A stretch of 18,652 bases of DNA, from NCBI GenBank assembly GCA_964538275.1, contig CAZIFW010000046.1, positions 1-18,652 of the forward strand, written 5' to 3'. Below the pieces are notes generated by a model that ran no database searches, had not been told where the DNA came from, and saw only the letters and a list, made by a program, of their open reading frames with translations. Origin of the DNA: CANIGN01 sp964538275. Lineage in GTDB: Bacteria > Bdellovibrionota > UBA2428. Both the position numbers and the translations under genes were made by a program. Every line of letters begins with the position of its first letter. Positions within the stretch are counted from its first letter, which is position 1. Of the stretch, positions 8,496 through 15,211 are shown in pieces.

Positions 8496-9227
8496 ATGTT
8501 AGTGATTGCCCACCGAGGTTACTCTGGAAAATTCCCCGAAAACACACTACGCGCTTTTGAAGAAGCCTTAACACTTAAAGCTCCAGCCATAGAACTCGAC
8601 ATTCACTTAAGCAAAGACAACGACCTCGTAGTGACTCACGACTTTATATTAGGTCGCTGTCTAAAAGCCCCTTACGCAAATGCTTCTTTGCTAGATTTTA
8701 GCGCTGCAGAACTTTCTCAAATGGATGCTGGTTCATTTAAAGGAAATGCTTTTGCAGGTGAGCGTGTATCCAACCTCGAGAGTGTTTTAAAAGTTATTAA
8801 TCATCGCTGTCTTTTAAATATCGAAGTCAAAAAAGAAACGCTTGTTAATGAAAAAGCCTACGAAACCATGGCTTCAAAAATATTTACTTGCTTAAAAAAC
8901 TACGGTCTTAAAGACATACTCTTTTCAAGCTTTGATGCGCACATGCTCGCTACTTTACGAAAACATTCTCAAGAAGCTCGCTTGGCGTATTTGGATGATC
9001 GCGCCGACCAAGGCCCAAAGATTGCTGAAGCCAAAGCCCTGGGTGCTGAAGCCTATAATGTAAACTTAAAGCGTTCTAGTTTTGAAATTGTACACCTCAT
9101 TAAAAATTCACAACTCAAAGCTTTTGCTTATACTGTAAAAACCCAAAGCGATTTAGATCTTGCCAAGGGCTTACAGGTCGATGGAATTTTTGCAGACAAT
9201 CTAGAAGAAGCACTCAACTATTTTTAA
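8496..9227 (+). CDS. ugpQ: Glycerophosphodiester phosphodiesterase (GDPD)
   Basis: A 243-residue enzyme that hydrolyses glycerophosphodiesters to glycerol-3-phosphate and an alcohol. The conserved pieces are all present: AHRGYS with His6 and Arg7, PENT at 14-17, AIELDIHLS with metal ligands Glu33 and Asp35, VVTHD with His48, NIEVK with Glu109 and Lys111, and a C-terminal GIFADN. The length is normal for the short cytosolic UgpQ type, and there is no signal peptide, so it should act in the cytoplasm on imported diesters. Its place after the ugp importer fits this. The gap to the preceding small gene is 59 bases, with no Shine-Dalgarno and a TATCTT at 8484-8489 just before the ATG, so it could have its own nearly leaderless transcript. 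The symbol ugpQ is given by context; the enzyme family call is the firm part. Confidence 0.92.
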   Translation: MLVIAHRGYSGKFPENTLRAFEEALTLKAPAIELDIHLSKDNDLVVTHDFILGRCLKAPYANASLLDFSAAELSQMDAGSFKGNAFAGERVSNLESVLKVINHRCLLNIEVKKETLVNEKAYETMASKIFTCLKNYGLKDILFSSFDAHMLATLRKHSQEARLAYLDDRADQGPKIAEAKALGAEAYNVNLKRSSFEIVHLIKNSQLKAFAYTVKTQSDLDLAKGLQVDGIFADNLEEALNYF

Positions 9228-9254
9228 AGCTGAGTTCAATTCTACAATGCTTGA

Positions 9255-10541
9255 TTAAGTACAATTTGGCCACGAAACACCCCCCGGTTGACTTGGAGTG
9301 GCTGGTCCTGTTCCTGGACCTGTGCACTGTGAGGCATCACACCAATCGTAGGGAGTTAAAATATCAGTACAAAGATCATAAGTGCATCCTGGCCATGGAT
9401 CTCCCCCTGGCCCCTGACCCGCATCGGTACATAATTCTGCCGTGCAACTTGCCCAAGGAATTGGCCCCTCTAATCCCGTAGGACCCACACCAACATCTTC
9501 ACAAAAAGCTGCCGTGCAACCGTCATAGGGTGTTCCTATATCCGTACAATCAGTGACATTACACACACCGGGTCCGACATAAGGAAAATCTACGTCACTA
9601 CAAGGTGGACATGCTTCACCAGGAATACTTGGAGTCACACAAACTTGAGGATCTATAATCGAGCTGATTGAATCCCAATCTCCATAATCGTTAAAACTTA
9701 AACTATTGGGAGAGTCTGTTGAGTTCGCTAAATCATAATCTCCAAAATAAGCTGTAATGGAATAGAGTTCTTCATCAGCCTCATCTAAACAAACAACTTG
9801 ATAGTTCTGAAGAGTCCCTGGGACATATCCATCTCCACCTCCAGCAGTTCCTCTGAAGAAATCTGCAACATTTAGATAATCCATCGACTGTGGAGGATTT
9901 GTAATCCACCTATTAGAAGAAGGAACCTCACTGAAACCTGAATTTACAGTGTAACTTCTTGCGCTCTCTATGAACGTAAGCATTAAATTACTGTCAAATG
10001 TTGGAAAGTTAGTAATGATAGATCTAGCCGGTCCGTTAAAACAGCCAATATTATTTGTATCGCGGCAGTTAATAACTCCACTAGTCCATTCGGGTCTAAA
10101 AGCTGGATCAACTGAGGCTTTGTAGTAATAAGGTCTGAATTCGATAAAGGGGCAAAGATCTGGCCTGTCAGTTCCGTATTCAATATTTACTTTACTGTAA
10201 TAAAGATTGAGTTCGTAGGCCTTACCTGAGCAATCAAGAGTATCGGGACTTCCAGGTGTTGGAGGCGTTAAACCATCTTCAGTCAATTCACACTGTGATG
10301 CCAATCCACCAATAACATCTTCGGCATCTTCCAATCCATCTTCGGCCTCAAGCTGAGTGCTCATTTTATAAAACAAAACTCTATTGCCCGTGGGCGAAGA
10401 AGAAGATGAGGATGAAGATGAGGAGCTACTGCTCGAGGAAGAACCCCCTCCCCCTGAAACAAGCGCACCGCCGCCGCCTCCCCCACTTTCGCATGAGATC
10501 AGGACGAGCGTAAAAAAAAGTATTGTAATGAAATTTTTCAT
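9255..10541 (-). CDS. Lipoprotein with poly-Gly, poly-Ser and Cys-rich repeat tail; function unknown
   Basis: A 428-residue protein I do not recognise. Residues 1-17 form a clear lipoprotein signal ending LISC (Cys17 lipidated). Next come six Gly (20-25), ALVS, four Gly (30-33) and 16 consecutive Ser (34-49), which look like a flexible tether from the membrane. Residues about 54-313 form a soluble-looking domain with scattered Cys and many Tyr, Asn and Asp. Residues 314-428 are a series of six units, each beginning Cys-[Thr/Ser/Glu]-Asp (last unit Cys-Thr-Gly) and holding a second Cys near its end, often after PW or PYD. The likely picture is a surface-exposed, disulfide-stabilised lipoprotein. 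It converges on the phosphodiesterase gene with a 27-base gap and no obvious terminator. It diverges from the next gene with only 66 bases for both promoters. The start has only a weak AGG upstream. Confidence 0.82.
   Translation of the reverse strand: MKNFITILFFTLVLISCESGGGGGGALVSGGGGSSSSSSSSSSSSSSSSPTGNRVLFYKMSTQLEAEDGLEDAEDVIGGLASQCELTEDGLTPPTPGSPDTLDCSGKAYELNLYYSKVNIEYGTDRPDLCPFIEFRPYYYKASVDPAFRPEWTSGVINCRDTNNIGCFNGPARSIITNFPTFDSNLMLTFIESARSYTVNSGFSEVPSSNRWITNPPQSMDYLNVADFFRGTAGGGDGYVPGTLQNYQVVCLDEADEELYSITAYFGDYDLANSTDSPNSLSFNDYGDWDSISSIIDPQVCVTPSIPGEACPPCSDVDFPYVGPGVCNVTDCTDIGTPYDGCTAAFCEDVGVGPTGLEGPIPWASCTAELCTDAGQGPGGDPWPGCTYDLCTDILTPYDWCDASQCTGPGTGPATPSQPGGVSWPNCT
9258..9602 (-). repeat. 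Six degenerate Cys-rich protein repeats (residues 314-428 of the lipoprotein)
   Basis: The units begin CSDVDFPY, CTDIGTPYDG, CEDVGVGPTG, CTDAGQGPGG, CTDILTPYDW and CTGPGTGPAT, and are about 18, 15, 24, 20, 15 and 23 residues long. Each contains two Cys, the second lying 1-4 residues before the next unit (or near the protein end). The repeat is visible in protein but degenerate in DNA, so it is old or selected at the protein level. Confidence 0.75.
10395..10442 (-). repeat. Poly-serine tract encoded by all six Ser codons
   Basis: Sixteen consecutive Ser codons read TCT TCC TCG AGC AGT AGC, then TCC TCA TCT TCA TCC TCA, then TCT TCT TCT TCG. All six synonymous codons are used, so this is a homopolymer of amino acid and not a simple DNA microsatellite. 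Confidence 0.9.
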
Positions 10542-10607
10542 TACCTATTTTTTCGGACCCGTAGAGCTTTTCTTAAGTGATAAAATGTTGACCAAGCACA
10601 CGAAATA

Positions 10608-12350
10608 ATGCATTGTGCCAACTTCGAAGTGGCACTCAAGAATACAGTTCTCTTTAAGTATTTTTACTGTTTTTTCATTTACTTAGCACTTTACAGCCTC
10701 TTTGCACTCCAGATTCAATTTCTCAATGCCAAAGATTTCCCTGCCCGAATATACATACTCGTAGCCGAACGCCTGACAGATGGCGCAGGCGACGTTGCCC
10801 TCAACATCCGTGCCGCTCAATTACTCCAAGACTCATTAGATTTTGCAGGCACAGAAGTCATTTTACTCGTACCCGAATCAGCTCAAGAAAGCGTAGACGC
10901 TCTCTTGGGAAGTCCTTCAACACTTCAACAAATATCGCTCAAAAATAATCCCAAGCTCTTAGCTGCAGATTTTCTTTTTTCGTTTTCACAAAGCCAAGAA
11001 CGCTCCCAACTTCCCGCTGATGTTCTCAATGCAGCCAAACATCATTTTATTTACAAAGAGCATGCCGAGAATGGCTTTTATATTAAGTACCAATATGAGC
11101 AAGCACCTTACTCACTAAAAGAATTAGAAGCTCAACTTCTCAAACTTGGATTAAAAGAAGCCAAAGATCTACATCTGGGACGTATTGCACTTGCATACAC
11201 TTTTAACAAAGCACCCACCGAAGCTTACCTTTGGGCGACGGCTCGCATGGCGGAGCAAAATCCTAAAGAAAAATTTTATCTTTTTATAAAAGATTCTTTT
11301 GGCTTAAGTAAAAACAGCCATCATTATCCAGAAAATTTAATTCTGATTTCTCATCCCACCCTGCCCCTAAGCGTTCACGAATCAGCAATTGCCCACAGCC
11401 ATCTTCCAGTTTTAGTTACCGGAACCGCTTCCATAAACATTGCCCTTGAATACCGAAAAGCGCTTTTCTACGAAACCCGATTGCATACTCATTTAACATG
11501 GAGACAAGTTATGCATGCTCTTAGCCCTGCAGATATAGATGAAAGCTTACGCTTTGATCTATATCAAAGAGCTTTCCAGAGCGATGGAATTCTGAGTTAC
11601 CTGCCAAAGAATAGTGAGACTGTTATTTCAACTAAAAAGCACCCTAACCTTGTAGATTATTTTTACAACTCTTTTAGCGATGAACGAGTCAACAGACTCT
11701 TCACGACTCCTAAAACAAAGATTCGAAATAAAAAATCACTTTTAATGCGTTGGCTGCGTCACATAAGAAATGCCTATAACCTTGAATCAAATCCTCGCGT
11801 TGAAAGAGTGCGAGCAAACAATCAAAACGTTTTAGAAATTCTTGCTCTGGCAGAGAGTGAAACTCTTTCACTTAAAACTTTTATAGAAAACACTCTCTAC
11901 CCAGCTCTTCAAGAAAACTCAATTTTGCTTCCTGCCCTCTTGGAAGATTTTATGAGCGCCCTTGAACTTACAAAAATTAAAAAAACTATATTCTCTGAAG
12001 ATTTTTCAAGACTTCTAATTTCTCATTTAAGAATACTGCATAAGATAAGCACAAGTTCTAGTAATTTGGACCAAAAAGCTGTTCATTCAATGTGGAAAAA
12101 TATAATTTTCCAACTCCTTCTTAAAGAATCAGGAACGACTTTACTCCAAAAGGTTATTCCTCTTTGGAAAGAAATTCCTTCACTTCGTCCCAACAATCGC
12201 ATGATCCAAGAGATTGATCAGATTGAAGGCAAAGAAGAAATCAAGGCTTACTTAGCATGGCTTAAAAAAGAAGAACTTGAACGCAAGCTTCAAGGAAGAT
12301 CTCGCCTTATGCAAACTTTTCTAATGTGCAAAGCATGGCTTAGCCGTTAA
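10608..12350 (+). CDS. Exported or membrane-anchored protein of unknown function, possibly GT-B glycosyltransferase-like
   Basis: A 580-residue protein I do not recognise. A strongly hydrophobic segment at about 14-40 is a signal peptide or anchor; GTG at 10629 (residue 8) is an alternative start that gives a tidier signal. Neither start has a Shine-Dalgarno. After it comes ARIYILVAERLTDGAGDVAL (46-65), an alternating beta-strand with a glycine-rich GAGD loop, and later SHLPVLVTGTASINIALEYR (264-283) followed by KALFYET. The first resembles the glycine-rich N-terminal loop, and the second the donor-side motif, of GT-B glycosyltransferases. That is inference from pattern only, and I see no catalytic residue I could defend. 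The second half (about 310-580) is helical and Lys/Glu/Leu-rich. It ends 157 bases before pstS. A TAAAAT at 10581-10586 could be its -10, but no matching -35 is seen. Confidence 0.72.
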   Translation: MHCANFEVALKNTVLFKYFYCFFIYLALYSLFALQIQFLNAKDFPARIYILVAERLTDGAGDVALNIRAAQLLQDSLDFAGTEVILLVPESAQESVDALLGSPSTLQQISLKNNPKLLAADFLFSFSQSQERSQLPADVLNAAKHHFIYKEHAENGFYIKYQYEQAPYSLKELEAQLLKLGLKEAKDLHLGRIALAYTFNKAPTEAYLWATARMAEQNPKEKFYLFIKDSFGLSKNSHHYPENLILISHPTLPLSVHESAIAHSHLPVLVTGTASINIALEYRKALFYETRLHTHLTWRQVMHALSPADIDESLRFDLYQRAFQSDGILSYLPKNSETVISTKKHPNLVDYFYNSFSDERVNRLFTTPKTKIRNKKSLLMRWLRHIRNAYNLESNPRVERVRANNQNVLEILALAESETLSLKTFIENTLYPALQENSILLPALLEDFMSALELTKIKKTIFSEDFSRLLISHLRILHKISTSSSNLDQKAVHSMWKNIIFQLLLKESGTTLLQKVIPLWKEIPSLRPNNRMIQEIDQIEGKEEIKAYLAWLKKEELERKLQGRSRLMQTFLMCKAWLSR

Positions 12351-12411
12351 AATTATCAAGCATTTGCCTCAGCGACACCACAGGCCCTTCAGAGCTTAAT
12401 CCACACAAATT

Positions 12412-12429
12412 CTGTTAGTTATATCAAGT
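12412..12429 (+). promoter_or_regulatory. Possible PhoB (Pho box) site upstream of pstS
   Basis: CTGTTAGTTATATCAAGT has the Pho-box layout of two 7-base half sites separated by 4 AT-rich bases. The first half matches CTGTCAT at 5 of 7; the second is poor. It ends 9 bases before a perfect -10 box, the usual position for PhoB-activated promoters that lack a good -35. This promoter also has no good -35. Weak by sequence alone, supported by the target gene. Confidence 0.35.
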
Positions 12430-12438
12430 TTATTTGCA

Positions 12439-12444
12439 TATAAT
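12439..12444 (+). promoter_or_regulatory. -10 box of the pst promoter
   Basis: A perfect TATAAT lies 63 bases before the pstS start codon. The hexamer 17 bases upstream (TAGTTA) is not a good -35, so activator dependence is plausible. This predicts a leader of about 55-57 bases. Confidence 0.6.
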
Positions 12445-12493
12445 GCGCCTTGAGTATCAACCCTCACTCACTTATCAAAGGGGTTAGAACCAC

Positions 12494-12500
12494 AGGAGGT
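12494..12500 (+). promoter_or_regulatory. Perfect ribosome binding site of pstS
   Basis: AGGAGGT lies 7 bases before ATG 12508. It is the strongest Shine-Dalgarno in the window and contrasts with the poor one of pstC, which fits the high PstS level these systems need. Confidence 0.88.
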
Positions 12501-12507
12501 ATAAAAG

Positions 12508-13422
12508 ATGTCTTTAAACAAAAAAATCTTTAACGTCGCTCTTTCACTAGGAGCGTTCCTTTTCGTTCAATCTCCCATTGAAGCTCAACAGGCCATGGTG
12601 AAAGTGGATGGCTCCAGCACGGTGTATCCTATTATCGAAGCTGTTGCTGAAGAGTTTTCTAAAGTAAATAAAAATGTAAAAGTTACGGCTGGTTTTTCTG
12701 GAACCGGTGGTGGCTTTAAAAAATTCGCAGCAGGTGAAATCGACATCTGTAACGCATCTCGCCCTATCAAAGACTCAGAAAAAGCTGAACTTGCTAAAAA
12801 AGGGAATAAATATCATGAAGTGAAAGTTGCTTACGACGGTCTAAGCGTAGTGGTTAATCCTGCAAATACTTTTGTAGATTACCTCACAGTAGAAGAGCTT
12901 ACTAAAATTTGGGCCCCTGGTAGCAAAGTAAAAACTTGGGCCGATGTACGCAGCACATGGCCTAAAAAGGCTATCAAACTCTACGGACCTGGAACTGACA
13001 GCGGAACTTTTGATTTCTTCACTGAAGTGATTAATAAAAAAGCTCAAGCAAGTCGCTCCGACTACACCAAGAGTGAAGATGACAACGTTCTTGTTAAAGG
13101 CGTAGCTGGAGACAAAGACGCTCTTGCTTACTTAGGTCATGCCTACGTAGAAGAAAACAAAGATTCACTTAAAGTAGTACCTATTGGTCCCTCTAAAGAA
13201 AAAGCTATCTATCCAACAACTGAAAACATTAAGAGCAATGCTTATACTCCGCTTTCTCGCCCACTCTTTATTTATGTCTCTGACAAAAGTTTAAAGAGAA
13301 AAGAAGTTAAAGACTTTGTAGCTTTCACGCTTAAGAACTCTGCAAAACTTGTGGCTGAAGTAGGTTACGTTCCCTTGAACGATTCAGAATACCAAGCTGA
13401 ATCTAAAGTACTTGCGAGGTAA
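12508..13422 (+). CDS. pstS: Phosphate ABC importer, periplasmic phosphate-binding protein
   Basis: A 304-residue periplasmic protein that captures inorganic phosphate for the Pst importer. The signal peptide is residues 1-26 with cleavage after IEA. Family motifs are VKVDGSSTVYP at 31-41, AGFSGTGGGFKKFAAGEIDI at 61-80, CNASRPIKDSE at 81-91 and GPGTDSGTFDFF at 160-171; these Gly/Ser/Thr-rich loops wrap the phosphate. The length is normal. It is the first gene of pstSCAB, with the strongest ribosome binding site and a TATAAT promoter upstream. The stop is 12 bases before the pstC start, and a terminator-like hairpin begins 57 bases past the stop inside pstC, which may restrict downstream transcription. 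Confidence 0.95.
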   Translation: MSLNKKIFNVALSLGAFLFVQSPIEAQQAMVKVDGSSTVYPIIEAVAEEFSKVNKNVKVTAGFSGTGGGFKKFAAGEIDICNASRPIKDSEKAELAKKGNKYHEVKVAYDGLSVVVNPANTFVDYLTVEELTKIWAPGSKVKTWADVRSTWPKKAIKLYGPGTDSGTFDFFTEVINKKAQASRSDYTKSEDDNVLVKGVAGDKDALAYLGHAYVEENKDSLKVVPIGPSKEKAIYPTTENIKSNAYTPLSRPLFIYVSDKSLKRKEVKDFVAFTLKNSAKLVAEVGYVPLNDSEYQAESKVLAR

Positions 13423-13434
13423 TCAGCTTTCTAA

Positions 13435-14340
13435 ATGCTAGGACTTCGCTTTGATTTAAGAACACGAGCTAAGTTTGTGGAGCGCCTTACACGGGCGCTC
13501 CTTTTTTTAATTACGCTTGTACCGCTAACTGTCACACTTTTAGTTATTGTAACTCTTAGTTATCAAAGTTTTGAATTTTTTAGCCAAGTAAGCCTCTACA
13601 GATTTTTCACTGAACTTGAGTGGGAACCTCTCATTCAACCTCAAAAATTTGGAGTCATTCCTCTTGTACTGGGAAGCTTACAAATTCTAGTTCTATCTTT
13701 GTTTTTTGCCCTTCCCATTTCTCTGATGGCAGCCATTTATCTTTCAGAATTTGCGCCGTCGCGTGCGAGAAATATTCTAAAACCTATGCTTGAAGTGATC
13801 GCAGGAATTCCAACTGTCGTTTTTGGATTTTTCGCCCTCACTGCTATTACGCCTATGTTAAGACACGTCTTACCCAGCATTGAAGTTTTTAACTGTTTAA
13901 GCGCATCCCTAGTGGTGGCACTTATGATTCTTCCCATGCTGGTTTCGCTCTTTGACGACGCTTTTCACAGCGTACCTCGTTACTTACGAGACTCCGCTTT
14001 TGGACTTGGCGCCACCCCCACAGAAGTGACTCTGGGAGTGTTACTGCCGGCTGTAAAAGGTCGCTGTGTAGCTGCTGTTCTTTTAGCAGCCTCTCGTGCA
14101 CTGGGCGAAACCATGGCCGTAACTCTAGCGGCAGGCTCTACACCTCGCCTTAGCATCAATCCACTAGAAAGCATTCAAACAATGACAGCTTATATTGTTC
14201 AAGTAAGCCTTGGAGATATGCCTGCAGGAGGTCTCGAATCTCTCACCACATATGCCGTGGCTCTTGTTCTATTTATTATGTGCTTTTTTCTTAACTCCTT
14301 TGGCATCCGTCTCATGAAGGGAGATCAACTTGGCGCTTAA
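13435..14340 (+). CDS. pstC: Phosphate ABC importer, permease C
   Basis: A 301-residue inner-membrane permease with about six hydrophobic segments, the first at about residues 21-43. The ATPase-docking region reads RYLRDSAFGLGATPTEVTLG, followed by SRALGETMAVTLAAG, both characteristic of PstC. It pairs with PstA. The nearest Shine-Dalgarno-like GAGGT (13417-13421) is 13 bases from the ATG, longer than ideal. GTG at 13477 is the only later in-frame start before the first membrane helix, because no ATG, GTG or TTG occurs in frame for a long stretch afterwards. Either start leaves the 13479-13508 terminator-like hairpin inside or overlapping the coding region. The stop overlaps the pstA start by 11 bases. 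Confidence 0.93.
   Translation: MLGLRFDLRTRAKFVERLTRALLFLITLVPLTVTLLVIVTLSYQSFEFFSQVSLYRFFTELEWEPLIQPQKFGVIPLVLGSLQILVLSLFFALPISLMAAIYLSEFAPSRARNILKPMLEVIAGIPTVVFGFFALTAITPMLRHVLPSIEVFNCLSASLVVALMILPMLVSLFDDAFHSVPRYLRDSAFGLGATPTEVTLGVLLPAVKGRCVAAVLLAASRALGETMAVTLAAGSTPRLSINPLESIQTMTAYIVQVSLGDMPAGGLESLTTYAVALVLFIMCFFLNSFGIRLMKGDQLGA
13479..13508 (+). terminator. Intrinsic-terminator-like hairpin inside the 5' end of pstC
   Basis: GGAGCGCC (13479-13486) and GGCGCTCC (13494-13501) form a perfect 8-bp stem, 7 of 8 pairs GC, with a 7-base loop, followed at once by seven T (13502-13508). This is a classic Rho-independent terminator shape on the plus strand. It lies 57 bases beyond the pstS stop and 44 bases into pstC, encoding the start of the first membrane helix. 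It may act as an attenuator: a ribosome translating pstC would keep the stem open. Structure is seen; termination is inferred. Confidence 0.65.
14317..14324 (+). promoter_or_regulatory. Ribosome binding site that fixes the TTG start of pstA
   Basis: AAGGGAGA lies 5 bases before TTG 14330, inside the end of pstC. No in-frame ATG occurs nearby before the first membrane helix of PstA, so this site supports the TTG start. Confidence 0.7.
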
Positions 14341-15211
14341 TGAAATTGCAGATGCCCGGATTCAAAAAAGAAGACGTAAGAATGTTATCTTTAAAACTCT
14401 AACAGTCACTGCTGTCGGATTTTCGCTCATTTGCTTACTCTTTTTCTTGGGAAAAATATTCTTAGATGGCATTCCGCATTTAAGTTGGAATTTTTTGAAC
14501 TCATTTGTTTCACGAAAAGCTGCCGAAGCCGGCATCAAAGCATCTCTAGCGGGAACCTTTTGGCTCATGATTCTAACGGGTATCTTTAGTATTCCCCTCG
14601 GAATTGGGTCAGCGGTTTTTATTCAAGAATATCTTCCAAGCAAAAGTCGCTGGAAAAATCTTTTTATTTTAAATCTATCTAATCTCTCTGGACTTCCCTC
14701 CATTCTCTACGGACTTTTAGGACTCACCATTTTTGCACGTTTTTTTGGATTGGGTGGAAGCTTACTGACGGGATCGCTCACTATGAGCCTGCTCATTCTT
14801 CCTACTATTGTAATCACTTCGATAGAAGCTCTTCGTGCAGTCCCTAAAAACTTGCGCGAAGGTGCTTTTGCCTTGGGTGCACGCAAGTGGCAAGTGATTT
14901 TAGGAACCGTACTCCCAAGTGCACTCCCTGGAATTTTAACGGGTCTCATCTTAGCTTCTTCACGCGCTATTGGTGAAGCTGCCCCTTTAATTGTAGTGGG
15001 TGGCTTAAGTTTTGTAGCATTCGTACCCGAAGGTCCCATGGATGAATTTACTGTGCTCCCGTTACAAATTTTTAACTGGGCTTCACGCCCCCAAAAATCT
15101 TTTCACGATATCGCAGCTGCCGGCATCGTTGTACTCATGGCCATGTTACTCGCCTTCAATTTGTTCTCGATACTTTTAAGGTATTACTATGGAAAAAAAT
15201 CAAAATACTAA
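14330..15211 (+). CDS. pstA: Phosphate ABC importer, permease A
   Basis: A 293-residue permease with about six hydrophobic segments. The PstA-type coupling region is PKNLREGAFALGARKWQVIL, followed by SSRAIGEAAPLIVVGG, and the C-terminal part has EFTVLPLQIFNWASRPQ, a PstA signature. The start codon is TTG with a good Shine-Dalgarno. The first 11 bases overlap the end of pstC and the last 23 overlap pstB, so the three genes are translationally linked and form one transcript. It makes the phosphate channel together with PstC. Confidence 0.94.
   Translation: MALNEIADARIQKRRRKNVIFKTLTVTAVGFSLICLLFFLGKIFLDGIPHLSWNFLNSFVSRKAAEAGIKASLAGTFWLMILTGIFSIPLGIGSAVFIQEYLPSKSRWKNLFILNLSNLSGLPSILYGLLGLTIFARFFGLGGSLLTGSLTMSLLILPTIVITSIEALRAVPKNLREGAFALGARKWQVILGTVLPSALPGILTGLILASSRAIGEAAPLIVVGGLSFVAFVPEGPMDEFTVLPLQIFNWASRPQKSFHDIAAAGIVVLMAMLLAFNLFSILLRYYYGKKSKY

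Noticed and set aside
10384..10608. Plus-strand frame rich in Glu/Asp and Pro facing the lipoprotein gene
   Set aside because: It is the reverse-strand reading of the Ser and Gly codons (GAN and CCN); no ribosome binding site and no independent coding signal.
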